A stretch of DNA of 28,503 nucleotides from Caryophanales bacterium UBA4100 (GCA_002383285.1 DFXU01000031.1:5479-33981), one strand, 5' to 3'. Counted from the stretch's first letter, positions 16,179 to 24,375 are shown. Notes: generated by a model from the letters alone, not told the origin. Numbers and translations: made by a program.

Positions 16179-17183
16179 CTACCTCACCATATCTCGCATA
16201 CGGACCGAATCAGTGTAACCACCGCGCTCATTGGTATTCTCAATTACCCAGCTAATAGCCTCTATGTGATCTCCAATAATAAGAGCTTTTAATGGATCGA
16301 TCTTCTTCCATTTGCGCTTCCGTGGATTCGGTCGTCCCACATCGACATAAGAAGCCACTTGTACATTCAATCCCCGCCATACTGCAATGGCTAAGGCCTT
16401 AGGTGGGACTGCTAACCACTCGGTTCCGATAGTCTGTAGTGCTTTACGACTGATAGCGTGGGGTATGGTGGTCATTGATGTACCCGTAAGATCGGTGCGG
16501 TGAAGTACAACATTCAAAGCATGCTTAGCTAGCACAACACTATGAACTCGTTTCGTGTTTACAATTCCTGTATACCGATTTAATGCTACATCCACACCAT
16601 TCTCTATTGACTTCACGAATGGTGTAAGCAGTCTTGTTGGGATTAGGATATCGGCATCTGTGAATAACAGGATGCCTCCCTTAGCATGGCTTGCACCTAC
16701 GCTTCGACCTACATCATGACCAAGAGGGGAGGCGTACACGATAACCTTCGCACCCATTCGTCGAGCGATACGCTCAGTTCCATCATGAGAACCATTAACA
16801 ACTACAATGACTTCGGTATCAGGATCAACTCGTCTGGAATACGCTATCACCTTAGCAATGTTCTTATGCTCATTCATAGCAGGAATGACAACAGACACCT
16901 TGGGAGTAATGGCATTAGTAATTGGTCTGGGTGTGATACTAGCACGGTTGTTATTGCGTGTACGGAATCGGGTACGACTAGAGCCTTTTCCAGTTCGTCT
17001 GGCGCTCTTACTCATTCTTGTGTGAATTTGGACAATACGGGAACGGCTGTGACCTCTGATCCGATTTTTCTTCAGGCCTGCAGCTGGAGTTCGACTGCGG
17101 GTACTGCTTTTCTTACTACTATTTGAGCTGCTATGAATGTAAATTCGTTTATGAATGCTAGGTATTCTCCGCTTTGGCAGCAT
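16179..17183 (-). CDS. GT2-family glycosyltransferase with basic low-complexity N-terminal tail
   Basis: From about residue 92 there is a GT-A domain: VSVVIPAMNEHKNI, VIVVVNGSHDGTERIA, GHDVGRSVGASHAKG and the metal-binding FTDADILIP. Residues 1-90 are a disordered Ser/Arg/Lys/Asn tail (HSSSNSSKKSSTRSRTPAAG), unusual for a GT2 enzyme. No membrane segment is seen. The frame opens at ATG 17213, but ATG 17183 follows AGGGGGGAG at seven bases and is preferred (334 residues). It is the first gene of the rml-kinase-acyl block, and a sporulation-type promoter lies about 90 bases upstream. It probably transfers a sugar to the coat fibre or a polymer; donor and acceptor are unknown. Confidence 0.8.
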   Translation of the reverse strand: MLPKRRIPSIHKRIYIHSSSNSSKKSSTRSRTPAAGLKKNRIRGHSRSRIVQIHTRMSKSARRTGKGSSRTRFRTRNNNRASITPRPITNAITPKVSVVIPAMNEHKNIAKVIAYSRRVDPDTEVIVVVNGSHDGTERIARRMGAKVIVYASPLGHDVGRSVGASHAKGGILLFTDADILIPTRLLTPFVKSIENGVDVALNRYTGIVNTKRVHSVVLAKHALNVVLHRTDLTGTSMTTIPHAISRKALQTIGTEWLAVPPKALAIAVWRGLNVQVASYVDVGRPNPRKRKWKKIDPLKALIIGDHIEAISWVIENTNERGGYTDSVRMRDMVR

Positions 17184-17274
17184 ATACTTCTCCCCCCTTT
17201 TCTTGATGAGCATGCTAGTGGATCGCAGCTAAAAACCAATGTGCATGAGCCAAGCGACTTTTCTCATTTCTTCC

Positions 17275-17301
17275 CATTCTATGTAGTTGGACGAATCTTG
17301 T
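17275..17301 (-). promoter_or_regulatory. Sporulation-type (sigma-K/E) promoter for the GT2-rml operon
   Basis: On the minus strand AC is followed after 16 bases by CATAGAATG. This matches the sigma-K -10 (CATAnnnTA) at all but the last base and the sigma-E -10 (CATAcaaT) at seven of eight. It lies about 92 bases before the preferred GT2 start, downstream of the terminator of the preceding gene, so the operon would have its own late-sporulation promoter. Confidence 0.45.
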
Positions 17302-17381
17302 AACGGCATATGACGAGGGGCTAACCTTTCTATTCTGCTATATGTGGGAATTCAGCATGAATAAGGTACCTTGGAAATAAG

Positions 17382-17410
17382 AAAAAGAGGCTTCTCTTTG
17401 AGACAGCCTC
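17382..17410 (-). terminator. Rho-independent terminator of the fibre gene
   Basis: The minus strand reads GAGGCTGTCTC-AAA-GAGAAGCCTC followed by TTTTTC, a strong stem with a one-base bulge and a U-run, 50 bases after the fibre stop codon. The arms resemble the ends of the IS1182-type element at 23598-24422. Confidence 0.75.
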
Positions 17411-17460
17411 ACAAATACTTTCAAGTTGATATACGACTTATGTCCTTATCTCATTATTCT

Positions 17461-20400
17461 CTAGATTTGAAAATGATCATATCCAGTGTCCGTCACACTC
17501 GACTCAGTTATTGCACCACCGTTCCCAATAGCAATCCAGTGAATGAAACCACTCGTTCCTTGTTGAGGATCCCTACATACAACCTTTAAGGTGGCAGAGA
17601 AGATGGATTGTTGAATGACGACTGGATAGCATGCCGGGTGGCTTGTTATTGCCACGATTACATATTTTTCATCAATATAAGGCTTCTGAAATTCCAAGAT
17701 AACCTCAGTCGTTAGCGCATCATTATCAATGTCAAAAGGAATGAGTCCAAATTGCTGGAAAACTTCATTACTAGCACCAATGGATTGGACAGGGACGAAG
17801 GAAAGCTTCTCGGTTGTTACAGATTGATCAGCAATATTACGCTCATTCACAGATTGGTCTGCTAAATGTCCACTCTGAATAGAGTGACGCTGTAGCTTCT
17901 CCCCGGTCACACACTCGTCGGCTAATTGCGATGTGTGAATTGAACCCGACTCCACATGTTGCGTCTGAATGACCTCATCTTGAAGATGGTAGCTGGTAAT
18001 TGAGAATTGTTTAATATGCTTTGACGAGATAGACTCCTGCGCAACATGCCTGCTGTGTACAGCGGCCAGATCTATCTTAGATGCGGTAATCGCGTGATCG
18101 TCAAGCTTCTCAGAGGTCACCGCGTGATCCTTCAGATGCTCTACTCCGACTATATTCGACTGTAGCTTGCTACCTCCAATACTGGCATCAGCTAATTTTT
18201 CTTCTGTAATACTTGATTCTGCAATCTTCCTTCCAGTGACTACACCGTCTGCAATCAATAATTCATCAGCAATTCCATCTGCTAAATGCTCTCTAGCAAT
18301 AATACCAGCTGCTAGATGTTCAACGGTTACACTACCTGATTGAAGATGTCGACTGCCTATAGTACCAATCTGTAGATGATCACCCGATATAGAATCATCC
18401 TGAAGATGAAGTCCATGGATTTGCCCTAACATTAGCTTATTTGCACTTATACTATGATCAGCAATTTTCTGCTCAGTTACACATTCATTCGCCAAATGAT
18501 CACTTTCAATTGATGAAGCTTGTATCTTCCCACCTGTTACACTCCCATCAGCCAGTTGCTCAGCATGTATCGCTCCCAATTCTATATGATTAGCCTTAAT
18601 CGACTCATCTTGAAGATGGCTGCTCGTGATAGAGGATTGCTTGATATGCTTGGATGAGATGGACTCTGGTGCTATATGTCTACTTTGGACGGATGCCAAA
18701 TCAATCTTATTCGCTGTAATTGCGTGATCATCAATCTTCTCGGAGCTTATTGCATAGTCAGCCAGATGTTCGTTCGAGATAATATGCGACTGTAGCTTGC
18801 TCATTCCTATACTATCGTCGGCTAATTTCCCCCCAGTTATAGTGAGATCAGCCAATTTACTCCCAGTCACGGCTCCATCAGCAATCAGACTTTCGTCAGC
18901 GATACCGTCAATTAAACGATCCCGTGATATACTTCTGGTTGTCAGACGATCACCCGTTATACTATTAAACTGTATATGTCTTCCAGCTACAGAGCCAAGC
19001 TGCAGGTGATCAGCAGTTATGGAGTCCTCTTGTATATGCAGCCCATTAATGTGGCCTTGTATGATCTTATTCCCACTAATACTACGATCTGCAATCTTAT
19101 TCTCGGTTACTGCATCATCAGATAATGCATAACTTATTATTGCACCATCTTGAATATGAGTATGGTCGATAGCTCCATTAACAATATGTCTTGATAGTAT
19201 AGACCCTTCACTAATATGCTTCGACAGGATAGATTCATCAGACATTTTATCACTGCTGATAATGCCACCTATCAAGTGTGTCCTGGATATAATCCCATCC
19301 CTCAAATTCTCCTGTCCAATACTGTTGGCGGCTAGCTTCCCTGCTGTAACACTCCCATCCTCTATATGTGTTGAGTTCACCGAAGAAGCTTGCAGATGGG
19401 TACCATCAATGCTTTCGGGCTTCAAGTGGAAGCCGTGCAACGCCTTATCCGCAACATGATGCGATTGAATTGCAGATTCGGCAATCTGTTCAGACGCGAC
19501 CAACCCATTGCTTAAATGTTCATTGCGTATTGATGCAGGGGCGATCTTGCCAGATGTGACAGCTCTGTTAGCCAATTTATGCTCAGTTACACAACCATCA
19601 ATTAATTTATTCGTAGAAACACTTTCTGCAGATAGCTTTAGGGTTGTAACTGAATGATCAGCTAGATGTGTTGTTGTTAATGCACCTTCAACTATATGTC
19701 TCGAGTCGATAGCACTGTTCTTAATTTTATCGCTTGTAACAGCGCCATTCGCTAGCCGGGATCCTTCAATTCCTGCTTTCTTCAGCTTCTCCGAAGTGAT
19801 TGCCTGATCAGCAATCTTATCCGTTGTCACCGCGCTGCTCGCTAATAAATCAGTGCTTATACTATTACCTGTTAGCTTCGATGCGGTTACGGAGCGGTCA
19901 GCTAGATGATCTGTTAATACTGATAGATTCGCAATATGTTCGGCATTGATCGCATTCGGACTAATACTATCTCCATGAATCGAACGTTGCATCAGATGAC
20001 GATTATCAATCGTCCTGAAGGCTATACGATCCCCCGTGATTGTCTGACCCGCTAGGTGCTCTCTTGTGACAGACCCAAGTGATAGCTTTGCTGAGGTAAC
20101 TGCACTGTCTGCTAACTTAGATGTGATTATGCCAGAATCAATAATCTTCTCAGCATTTACACTATTCTTAGAAAGTTTATCTACAGTTATGGCACCATCC
20201 GTTATTTTGGCCGTATTGATAACATCATTAGCTAAGCAATAATCATCAATCGAACCACTCTTAATCTTAGAGCCCACAATCGCTTGATCCTGAATCAACT
20301 CAGTGGTAATCGACTGCTCCTTCATATGCATCGTACCAATAGAGCCCTCAGCAATCTTCACAGAATCAATCGTTTTGTCAGCCAGCTTCTTCGAGGATAT

Positions 20401-21078
20401 GCTGTTATCCGCTAATTTCTCGTCGGTAATAGACCGATTCTGCAGCTTGCCGCCTGGAATTGCAAGATCGGCGATATGACCCTCATCGATTGCTCCTGGT
20501 GCAATCTTACTGGAGATTACGCTATGGTTGGCTAGCTTAGCATGAGTGACGGAGAAGTCCTTCAGGTTGTCACTACCGATACTCTCGGTTTTTATCTTGG
20601 ACTCCTCTATGGCTCGATTGGCAATCTTGGAAGCTGTTATAGCTCCGTCAACAATATCATCTGTGTAAACAACCGCCTTGCGCTCGCCTAAATTACGATC
20701 CTTGATCTCTTGAACAGGCGTGTATACAGAGTCAATAGATGGCGATTTAACGATTACCTGTGATTGAATAGTTTGCTCAGTTAGCCCATCTTTACCTGCT
20801 TGAGCAAAGTTCACCTGTTGATCAGGCAGCACTAATCTCCCTTCTTGCTTAGGAAGCTCAACCGACTTACCGTCCTTGAATAATACTTCCGCATCCCCTT
20901 GAATTAAGGGCTCAGATAATGCCGTGATTTTTCCCTTTTTCCTATTCGTTTTCTCGCCATTCTTTAGCGTCTGTCTATCATCAATTAAGCTTAGTTCATT
21001 CATCGAGAAGTTGACCACGCTATAAGGCTTTCGTGATATTCTTGAGCTGCGACCCTTACCTGTCTTCGGTTTTCTCAT
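17461..21078 (-). CDS. Giant decapeptide-repeat fibre-like protein with lectin/phage-tip-like C-terminus
   Basis: This product has 1205 residues. A basic N-terminus (KTGKGRSSRISRKP) and about 143 non-repeated residues with no signal peptide are followed by 95 consecutive 10-residue repeats with no insertion or deletion (consensus D-x-S/A-I/V-T/S-x-x-K/H-I/L-A). Hydrophobics fall every fifth residue, as expected for a beta-solenoid shaft. The last 112 residues (FGLIPFDI, EVILEFQKPYIDEKYVIVAI, GFIHWIAIGNGG) resemble H-type lectin or phage fibre tip domains; I recall such Paenibacillus proteins being labelled 'WIAG-tail' but cannot check. The first ATG (21096) overlaps the AAGGAG that serves ATG 21078, so 21078 is chosen. 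With a sigma-K-type promoter and coat-glycan neighbours, a mother-cell-made spore-surface fibre is likely. Many exposed Ser/Thr could accept sugars. Confidence 0.8.
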   Translation of the reverse strand: MRKPKTGKGRSSRISRKPYSVVNFSMNELSLIDDRQTLKNGEKTNRKKGKITALSEPLIQGDAEVLFKDGKSVELPKQEGRLVLPDQQVNFAQAGKDGLTEQTIQSQVIVKSPSIDSVYTPVQEIKDRNLGERKAVVYTDDIVDGAITASKIANRAIEESKIKTESIGSDNLKDFSVTHAKLANHSVISSKIAPGAIDEGHIADLAIPGGKLQNRSITDEKLADNSISSKKLADKTIDSVKIAEGSIGTMHMKEQSITTELIQDQAIVGSKIKSGSIDDYCLANDVINTAKITDGAITVDKLSKNSVNAEKIIDSGIITSKLADSAVTSAKLSLGSVTREHLAGQTITGDRIAFRTIDNRHLMQRSIHGDSISPNAINAEHIANLSVLTDHLADRSVTASKLTGNSISTDLLASSAVTTDKIADQAITSEKLKKAGIEGSRLANGAVTSDKIKNSAIDSRHIVEGALTTTHLADHSVTTLKLSAESVSTNKLIDGCVTEHKLANRAVTSGKIAPASIRNEHLSNGLVASEQIAESAIQSHHVADKALHGFHLKPESIDGTHLQASSVNSTHIEDGSVTAGKLAANSIGQENLRDGIISRTHLIGGIISSDKMSDESILSKHISEGSILSRHIVNGAIDHTHIQDGAIISYALSDDAVTENKIADRSISGNKIIQGHINGLHIQEDSITADHLQLGSVAGRHIQFNSITGDRLTTRSISRDRLIDGIADESLIADGAVTGSKLADLTITGGKLADDSIGMSKLQSHIISNEHLADYAISSEKIDDHAITANKIDLASVQSRHIAPESISSKHIKQSSITSSHLQDESIKANHIELGAIHAEQLADGSVTGGKIQASSIESDHLANECVTEQKIADHSISANKLMLGQIHGLHLQDDSISGDHLQIGTIGSRHLQSGSVTVEHLAAGIIAREHLADGIADELLIADGVVTGRKIAESSITEEKLADASIGGSKLQSNIVGVEHLKDHAVTSEKLDDHAITASKIDLAAVHSRHVAQESISSKHIKQFSITSYHLQDEVIQTQHVESGSIHTSQLADECVTGEKLQRHSIQSGHLADQSVNERNIADQSVTTEKLSFVPVQSIGASNEVFQQFGLIPFDIDNDALTTEVILEFQKPYIDEKYVIVAITSHPACYPVVIQQSIFSATLKVVCRDPQQGTSGFIHWIAIGNGGAITESSVTDTGYDHFQI
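17800..19059 (-). repeat. Higher-order tandem duplication of 21 decapeptides (2 x 630 bp)
   Basis: Units 54-74 (18430-19059) align one-to-one with units 75-95 (17800-18429). Examples are INGLHIQ/IHGLHLQ, DGIADESLIA/DGIADELLIA, DHAITANKID/DHAITASKID and PESISSKHIK/QESISSKHIK. The alignment has no gaps across 210 residues, showing a block duplication within the shaft. Confidence 0.85.
17800..20649 (-). repeat. Array of 95 coding decapeptide repeats (30-bp periodicity)
   Basis: Codons 150-1099, counted from ATG 21096, divide exactly into 95 ten-residue units such as DGSVTAGKLA, DQAITSEKLK and PESISSKHIK. Positions 4 and 9 are nearly always I, V or L; position 1 is often D or N; position 10 is often A or K. 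The DNA is far more diverged than the protein, so the array is old and under selection for register. Confidence 0.9.
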
Positions 21079-21112
21079 ACGAGGCTCCTTTCTCATTCAG
21101 AGTAGTCACCTG

Positions 21113-21140
21113 TAACATATTCAAGAATGTCGGGCGTGGT
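21113..21140 (-). promoter_or_regulatory. Sigma-K-type promoter of the fibre gene
   Basis: On the minus strand AC (21139-21140), a 17-base spacer and AATATGTTA (21113-21121) match AC-N16/17-CATAnnnTA with only the first C changed. It lies about 35 bases before the preferred ATG (21078), within the short gap after the GT4 gene, and would give a leader just long enough for the AAGGAG site. Confidence 0.45.
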
Positions 21141-21162
21141 CACCTGCGGAGGCAAAAAAAGC

Positions 21163-22335
21163 TTAATAAATGTGCGCATACCTGCGATATAGCTTCAACT
21201 GCCGCTCAGCTGCCTTACTCCATGTGAATTTCTCACTTACCATTCGTGCACCATTCTCCCCGAATTGTTGACGTTTAGCCGCATTCCCCAATAATTCGCA
21301 CAAATGTAGCAGCAGTTCGCTTTCGATTAAATCCAAATTCAACAAATAGCCGTTCTTGCCATGCTCCACAATCTCATGAATACCCCCTGCATCTCCAGCA
21401 ATAATGGGAACACCTGATGACATCGCCTCCACATTCACGAGTCCGAATGCTTCCTGGCCAATAGAAGGAACGACGGCAACATCTGCTATACGAAACCACT
21501 CCGGCATGCGGGAATAAGGGGTAAATGGTATAAATCGAATGTGCTGTGGCAGCCTATTCCCTAGTCGATGTAAGCTTTTGACATAAGGAGTCATGCGGTC
21601 GGATCCATAGTATGCAGAGCCAATGATTAGCAGGAGTGCCTGTGGATGCTGCTTGACCACCTCTGCCCACACGTTTAACAAGTGATGCACACCTTTCATT
21701 CTGATCAATCGTCCAGCATATAGCACAATCTGTTTATGCTCGAGTCCCATACTAGCTTTCAATCGTTCACGTTCCTTCTGCATAGAAGGTGACCATTGTG
21801 AGGTGAACATTGTCTCATCTGTTCCAAGATGATTTACAAGTAATTTAGGTTCACAGAATGGATAACGACGAGTCACTTCTTCTCTTAAGAATTCACTATT
21901 GACTACAATCCTGTCCGCAAGCAATAGTCCTTGATACACAGCTCGTCTCATTCCCCTTGTAGACTCCAAGAAGGTGACCGAATGAAGTGATAACCATACC
22001 GGTGTATGTGGATGATTCATCTTCATTCTAATAACCTGAGCTGGTCTATTCTCAATCTGGATAAGATCCGGCCTAAGCCGATTAACCCACCGACGAACAG
22101 CTGCTCTATACCTTTTGCCTACAGGAGATCTAGGTCTGATATGAGTGATATTACCTCTTCGTACGTACCCCGCAAAACCCTTACTCCTTCTAGAGAATAT
22201 GAACATCTTCATCTCATTCTGCATATTTCTACTCAGAGCATCTACAACTCTCTCTACAGAACTGCTTAGATTTGAGGGAACCGTAAAGCTGCCTGGTGTA
22301 ACAATCGCAATCCTCGGCCTGCGTAAACCACTCAT
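21163..22335 (-). CDS. GT4-family glycosyltransferase (CotSA-like)
   Basis: This 390-residue GT-B enzyme has N-terminal half motifs IAIVTPGSFTVPSNLSSSVE, PDLIQIENRP and SLHSVTFL. The C-terminal half has IVLYAGRLIRMKGVHHLL, LLLIIGSAYYG, ADVAVVPSIG and a complete E-x7-E motif (EAFGLVNVEAMSSGVPIIAG). The layout is that of CotSA of B. subtilis, a GT4 protein in the spore coat, but one-to-one orthology cannot be claimed from motifs. The ATG follows GGAGAGG at 11 bases. It is transcribed away from the YheC/D gene and toward the fibre gene, 84 bases before the preferred fibre start, so the fibre may be its acceptor (inference). Confidence 0.82.
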   Translation of the reverse strand: MSGLRRPRIAIVTPGSFTVPSNLSSSVERVVDALSRNMQNEMKMFIFSRRSKGFAGYVRRGNITHIRPRSPVGKRYRAAVRRWVNRLRPDLIQIENRPAQVIRMKMNHPHTPVWLSLHSVTFLESTRGMRRAVYQGLLLADRIVVNSEFLREEVTRRYPFCEPKLLVNHLGTDETMFTSQWSPSMQKERERLKASMGLEHKQIVLYAGRLIRMKGVHHLLNVWAEVVKQHPQALLLIIGSAYYGSDRMTPYVKSLHRLGNRLPQHIRFIPFTPYSRMPEWFRIADVAVVPSIGQEAFGLVNVEAMSSGVPIIAGDAGGIHEIVEHGKNGYLLNLDLIESELLLHLCELLGNAAKRQQFGENGARMVSEKFTWSKAAERQLKLYRRYAHIY

Positions 22336-22455
22336 TCAGCACTCATCCTCTCCGCACTTGATCGCACACGATTGCTTTATAGTACACAGTTCCAACAATA
22401 TGTTGAGCAAAATGGACCTTTAACCACTACACTAATCCATGCAATATTACTGTAC

Positions 22456-22483
22456 TAGCATATGGATAATGGTAAGGAGTAGT
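22456..22483 (-). promoter_or_regulatory. Sigma-K-type promoter for the CotSA-like gene
   Basis: On the minus strand AC (22482-22483), a 17-base spacer and CATATGCTA (22456-22464) match the sigma-K pattern exactly. The leader to the ATG at 22335 would be about 110 bases, rather long. The site overlaps the translation start region of the divergent YheC/D gene. No equally good promoter for the plus-strand gene was found. Confidence 0.4.
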
Positions 22484-22489
22484 TAGGGG

Positions 22490-23590
22490 GTGAGTGCTGA
22501 AGTGAATCGTTCATATGTAGGTGTATTAGTCAATCAACGATTATTCAGAGGAATAGAACAGGGTAAAACTGCACATGAGTCACTCTATCAATATGTCCTC
22601 GCTGGAAGGGAATATGAAGTCACTCCATGCTTCTTCCGTCTTGGAGATATTCATCCGGGGCAATCCACAATTCGTGCTTATGTCTCCACACGTCAAGGTT
22701 ATATTCGCAAGGAGGTTCCAACTCCAAGAGTCATTCATAATCGCGCCATGTATCGCAGTAGGATCTCGAATAGGAAACTAGAACACCTATCAAATAAAGG
22801 TATAACGATTTTCAATCAATATACTCGGTATAACAAATATCGAATACACCAAATATTATTGCAGCATCCTAACATACGCGTCAGTCTTCCGGAAACTGAG
22901 TTGGCTACTATAGCTAGTATCAAGGGAATGATGTCCCGTCATCATACATTGATTCTAAAGCCGAATAATGGAAGTATCGGTAGGGGGATCATGAAGCTGG
23001 AGAAATCCCCCAACAACAGCTGGACTATTTACTATCGAGGTAATTCTAAGGGGAGCTATCGACAATATTCATTCCGAACCAAGCTTCCACTATTCTTGCT
23101 GCGAACCATCCAAAAAAAATCCTACCTCATACAGCAACGTCTACCATTAGCAGAGTTTGAAGGTCGTCCATATGATTTTCGAGTGTCCGTTCAGAGGGAC
23201 CACACTGGTGATTGGAACATAACAGGTATTGTTGGCAAGGCTGCTGCAAGCCGTTCTTTCATCACTAACGTAGCTCAGGGCGGCAAGGTGCATCCGTTAG
23301 AGACAATAATCAAATCGAATACTACACATTCTTCAGCATATATTCGTGATCAATTAACACAATTCTCATTAAGTGTTGCCGAACATTTAAGTCACCATCT
23401 CCCCTACCTGGCGGACATCGGATTGGACGTAGGAATAACACCTGAAGGATTCCCACTCTTTATTGAATGCAACTGCCGGGACTTACGCTACAGCTTCCTA
23501 AAGGCGGGGTTAGTCGAAGAGTGGGTGAACACCTACCGAAATCCGATTGGGTTTGCGAAGCATTTGTTAGCACAGCGGGATGTGGAATAA
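22490..23590 (+). CDS. YheC/YheD-family endospore coat-associated protein (ATP-grasp)
   Basis: This 366-residue protein has the YheC/D layout: an N-terminal recognition region (SYVGVLVNQRLFRGI), an ATP-grasp core (ILKPNNGSIGRGIMKLEK, with the lysine and glycine loop), PYDFRVSVQRDHTGDW, ITGIVGKAAA, ITNVAQGGKVHPLE, and the closing DIGLDVGITPEGFPLFIECN metal-binding segment. Proteins of this family associate with the spore coat; the ligase substrate is not established. The frame begins at GTG 22490 with AAGGAG ten bases ahead; GTG 22502 is also possible. It diverges from the CotSA-like gene and ends in a strong terminator. Confidence 0.85.
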   Translation: MSAEVNRSYVGVLVNQRLFRGIEQGKTAHESLYQYVLAGREYEVTPCFFRLGDIHPGQSTIRAYVSTRQGYIRKEVPTPRVIHNRAMYRSRISNRKLEHLSNKGITIFNQYTRYNKYRIHQILLQHPNIRVSLPETELATIASIKGMMSRHHTLILKPNNGSIGRGIMKLEKSPNNSWTIYYRGNSKGSYRQYSFRTKLPLFLLRTIQKKSYLIQQRLPLAEFEGRPYDFRVSVQRDHTGDWNITGIVGKAAASRSFITNVAQGGKVHPLETIIKSNTTHSSAYIRDQLTQFSLSVAEHLSHHLPYLADIGLDVGITPEGFPLFIECNCRDLRYSFLKAGLVEEWVNTYRNPIGFAKHLLAQRDVE

Positions 23591-23599
23591 GAGACTTAG

Positions 23600-23643
23600 G
23601 CTGTCTCAAAAGTCTAAATGACTTGGAGACAGCTCTTTTGTTT
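23600..23643 (+). terminator. Terminator of the YheC/D gene, formed by the left IS end
   Basis: GCTGTCTC, an inner AAGTC-taaat-GACTT stem and GAGACAGC form a long hairpin followed by TCTTTTGTTT, ten bases after the YheC/D stop. It coincides with the left terminal repeat of the IS1182-type element. Confidence 0.75.
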
Positions 23644-23725
23644 AGAGAAACTAAGTATTGCTTCAGTGAGAGCTATGGCTTCCAGCCGCTGTTGAATGAC
23701 GTGTTCTTGTTAATAAATAAGTAAG

Positions 23726-24328
23726 GTGAGAACACGACATTCAAAGGCGGACGTAAACTCTTCCAGCCACAGCTCTCCCTTATGCATCCTGTTTCTCCAT
23801 TTTAGTGAGCTGCAAGTCTATTTAAACGTAGAGATATTCCCGTTTTCCTCAGTAAAGGAAAAATCACAAACGCGTATTCGAGACTTATTGCATGAAATTG
23901 ACGAAGTGGAGAAGCGAGAACAGCAAGTATATGGAGATCGAGACTTGGACGAAATGGGAGAAGAAACGAAGATCACAGCAGTGAAACTGGAGAATATAGT
24001 GAATCAACTGGAACAACGACTCACGCAAGATCCTAAAAATAAACCCATACGAAAAGCTGTGCGGACGATTCGTAAGGACTACTTACCCCGCTCGCAAAAG
24101 TATGAACAACAACTTCAAACTTGTGAAGATCGAAATAGCTATAGCAAGATGGATCCAGACGCTACGTTTATGCGAATGAAAGAAGATCACATGTTGAATG
24201 GTCAATTAAAACCAGGGTATAACGTGCAGGTTGGAGCTGAAAACCAATTCATAGTGGGATACAGTTTACATCAACACATGCTAAAGAAGGTAGCAGTAAA
24301 CGAAAGATTAGCAAGTGAGACAGGATGA
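23726..24328 (+). pseudogene. IS1182-family transposase remnant, internally deleted
   Basis: The 200-codon frame contains MDPDATFMRMKEDHMLNGQL and KPGYNVQVGAENQFIVGYSL, diagnostic of the central part of IS1182 transposases, preceded by the coiled region (EIDEVEKREQQVYG, RTIRKDYLPRSQKYEQQL). Directly after GYSLHQ it jumps to HMLKKVAVNERLASETG and stop, which looks like the extreme C-terminus (AHNxLKKxA). A deletion has therefore removed the region expected to hold the last catalytic acidic residue. Residues 1 to about 42 do not resemble the family N-terminus. It should be inactive. Confidence 0.75.
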
Positions 24329-24375
24329 ATTTGTCCGTATTCTGAGATTTTTCATGTATATTTGAAAAGGCGTAG

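Noticed and set aside
16686..17126. 146-codon plus-strand open frame opposite the GT2 gene
   Set aside because: It is antisense to a well-supported GT2 domain and its translation is low-complexity with no recognisable family.
17800..20649. Dense 30-bp periodic DNA that could be mistaken for a CRISPR or satellite array
   Set aside because: The periodicity is fully explained by an intact reading frame of decapeptides; the DNA units are too diverged for CRISPR repeats, there are no spacers and no cas genes.
23467..23724. 85-codon plus-strand frame across the end of the YheC/D gene and the left IS end
   Set aside because: It reads through the YheC/D coding region in another frame and through the terminator hairpin; no ribosome binding site or protein similarity.
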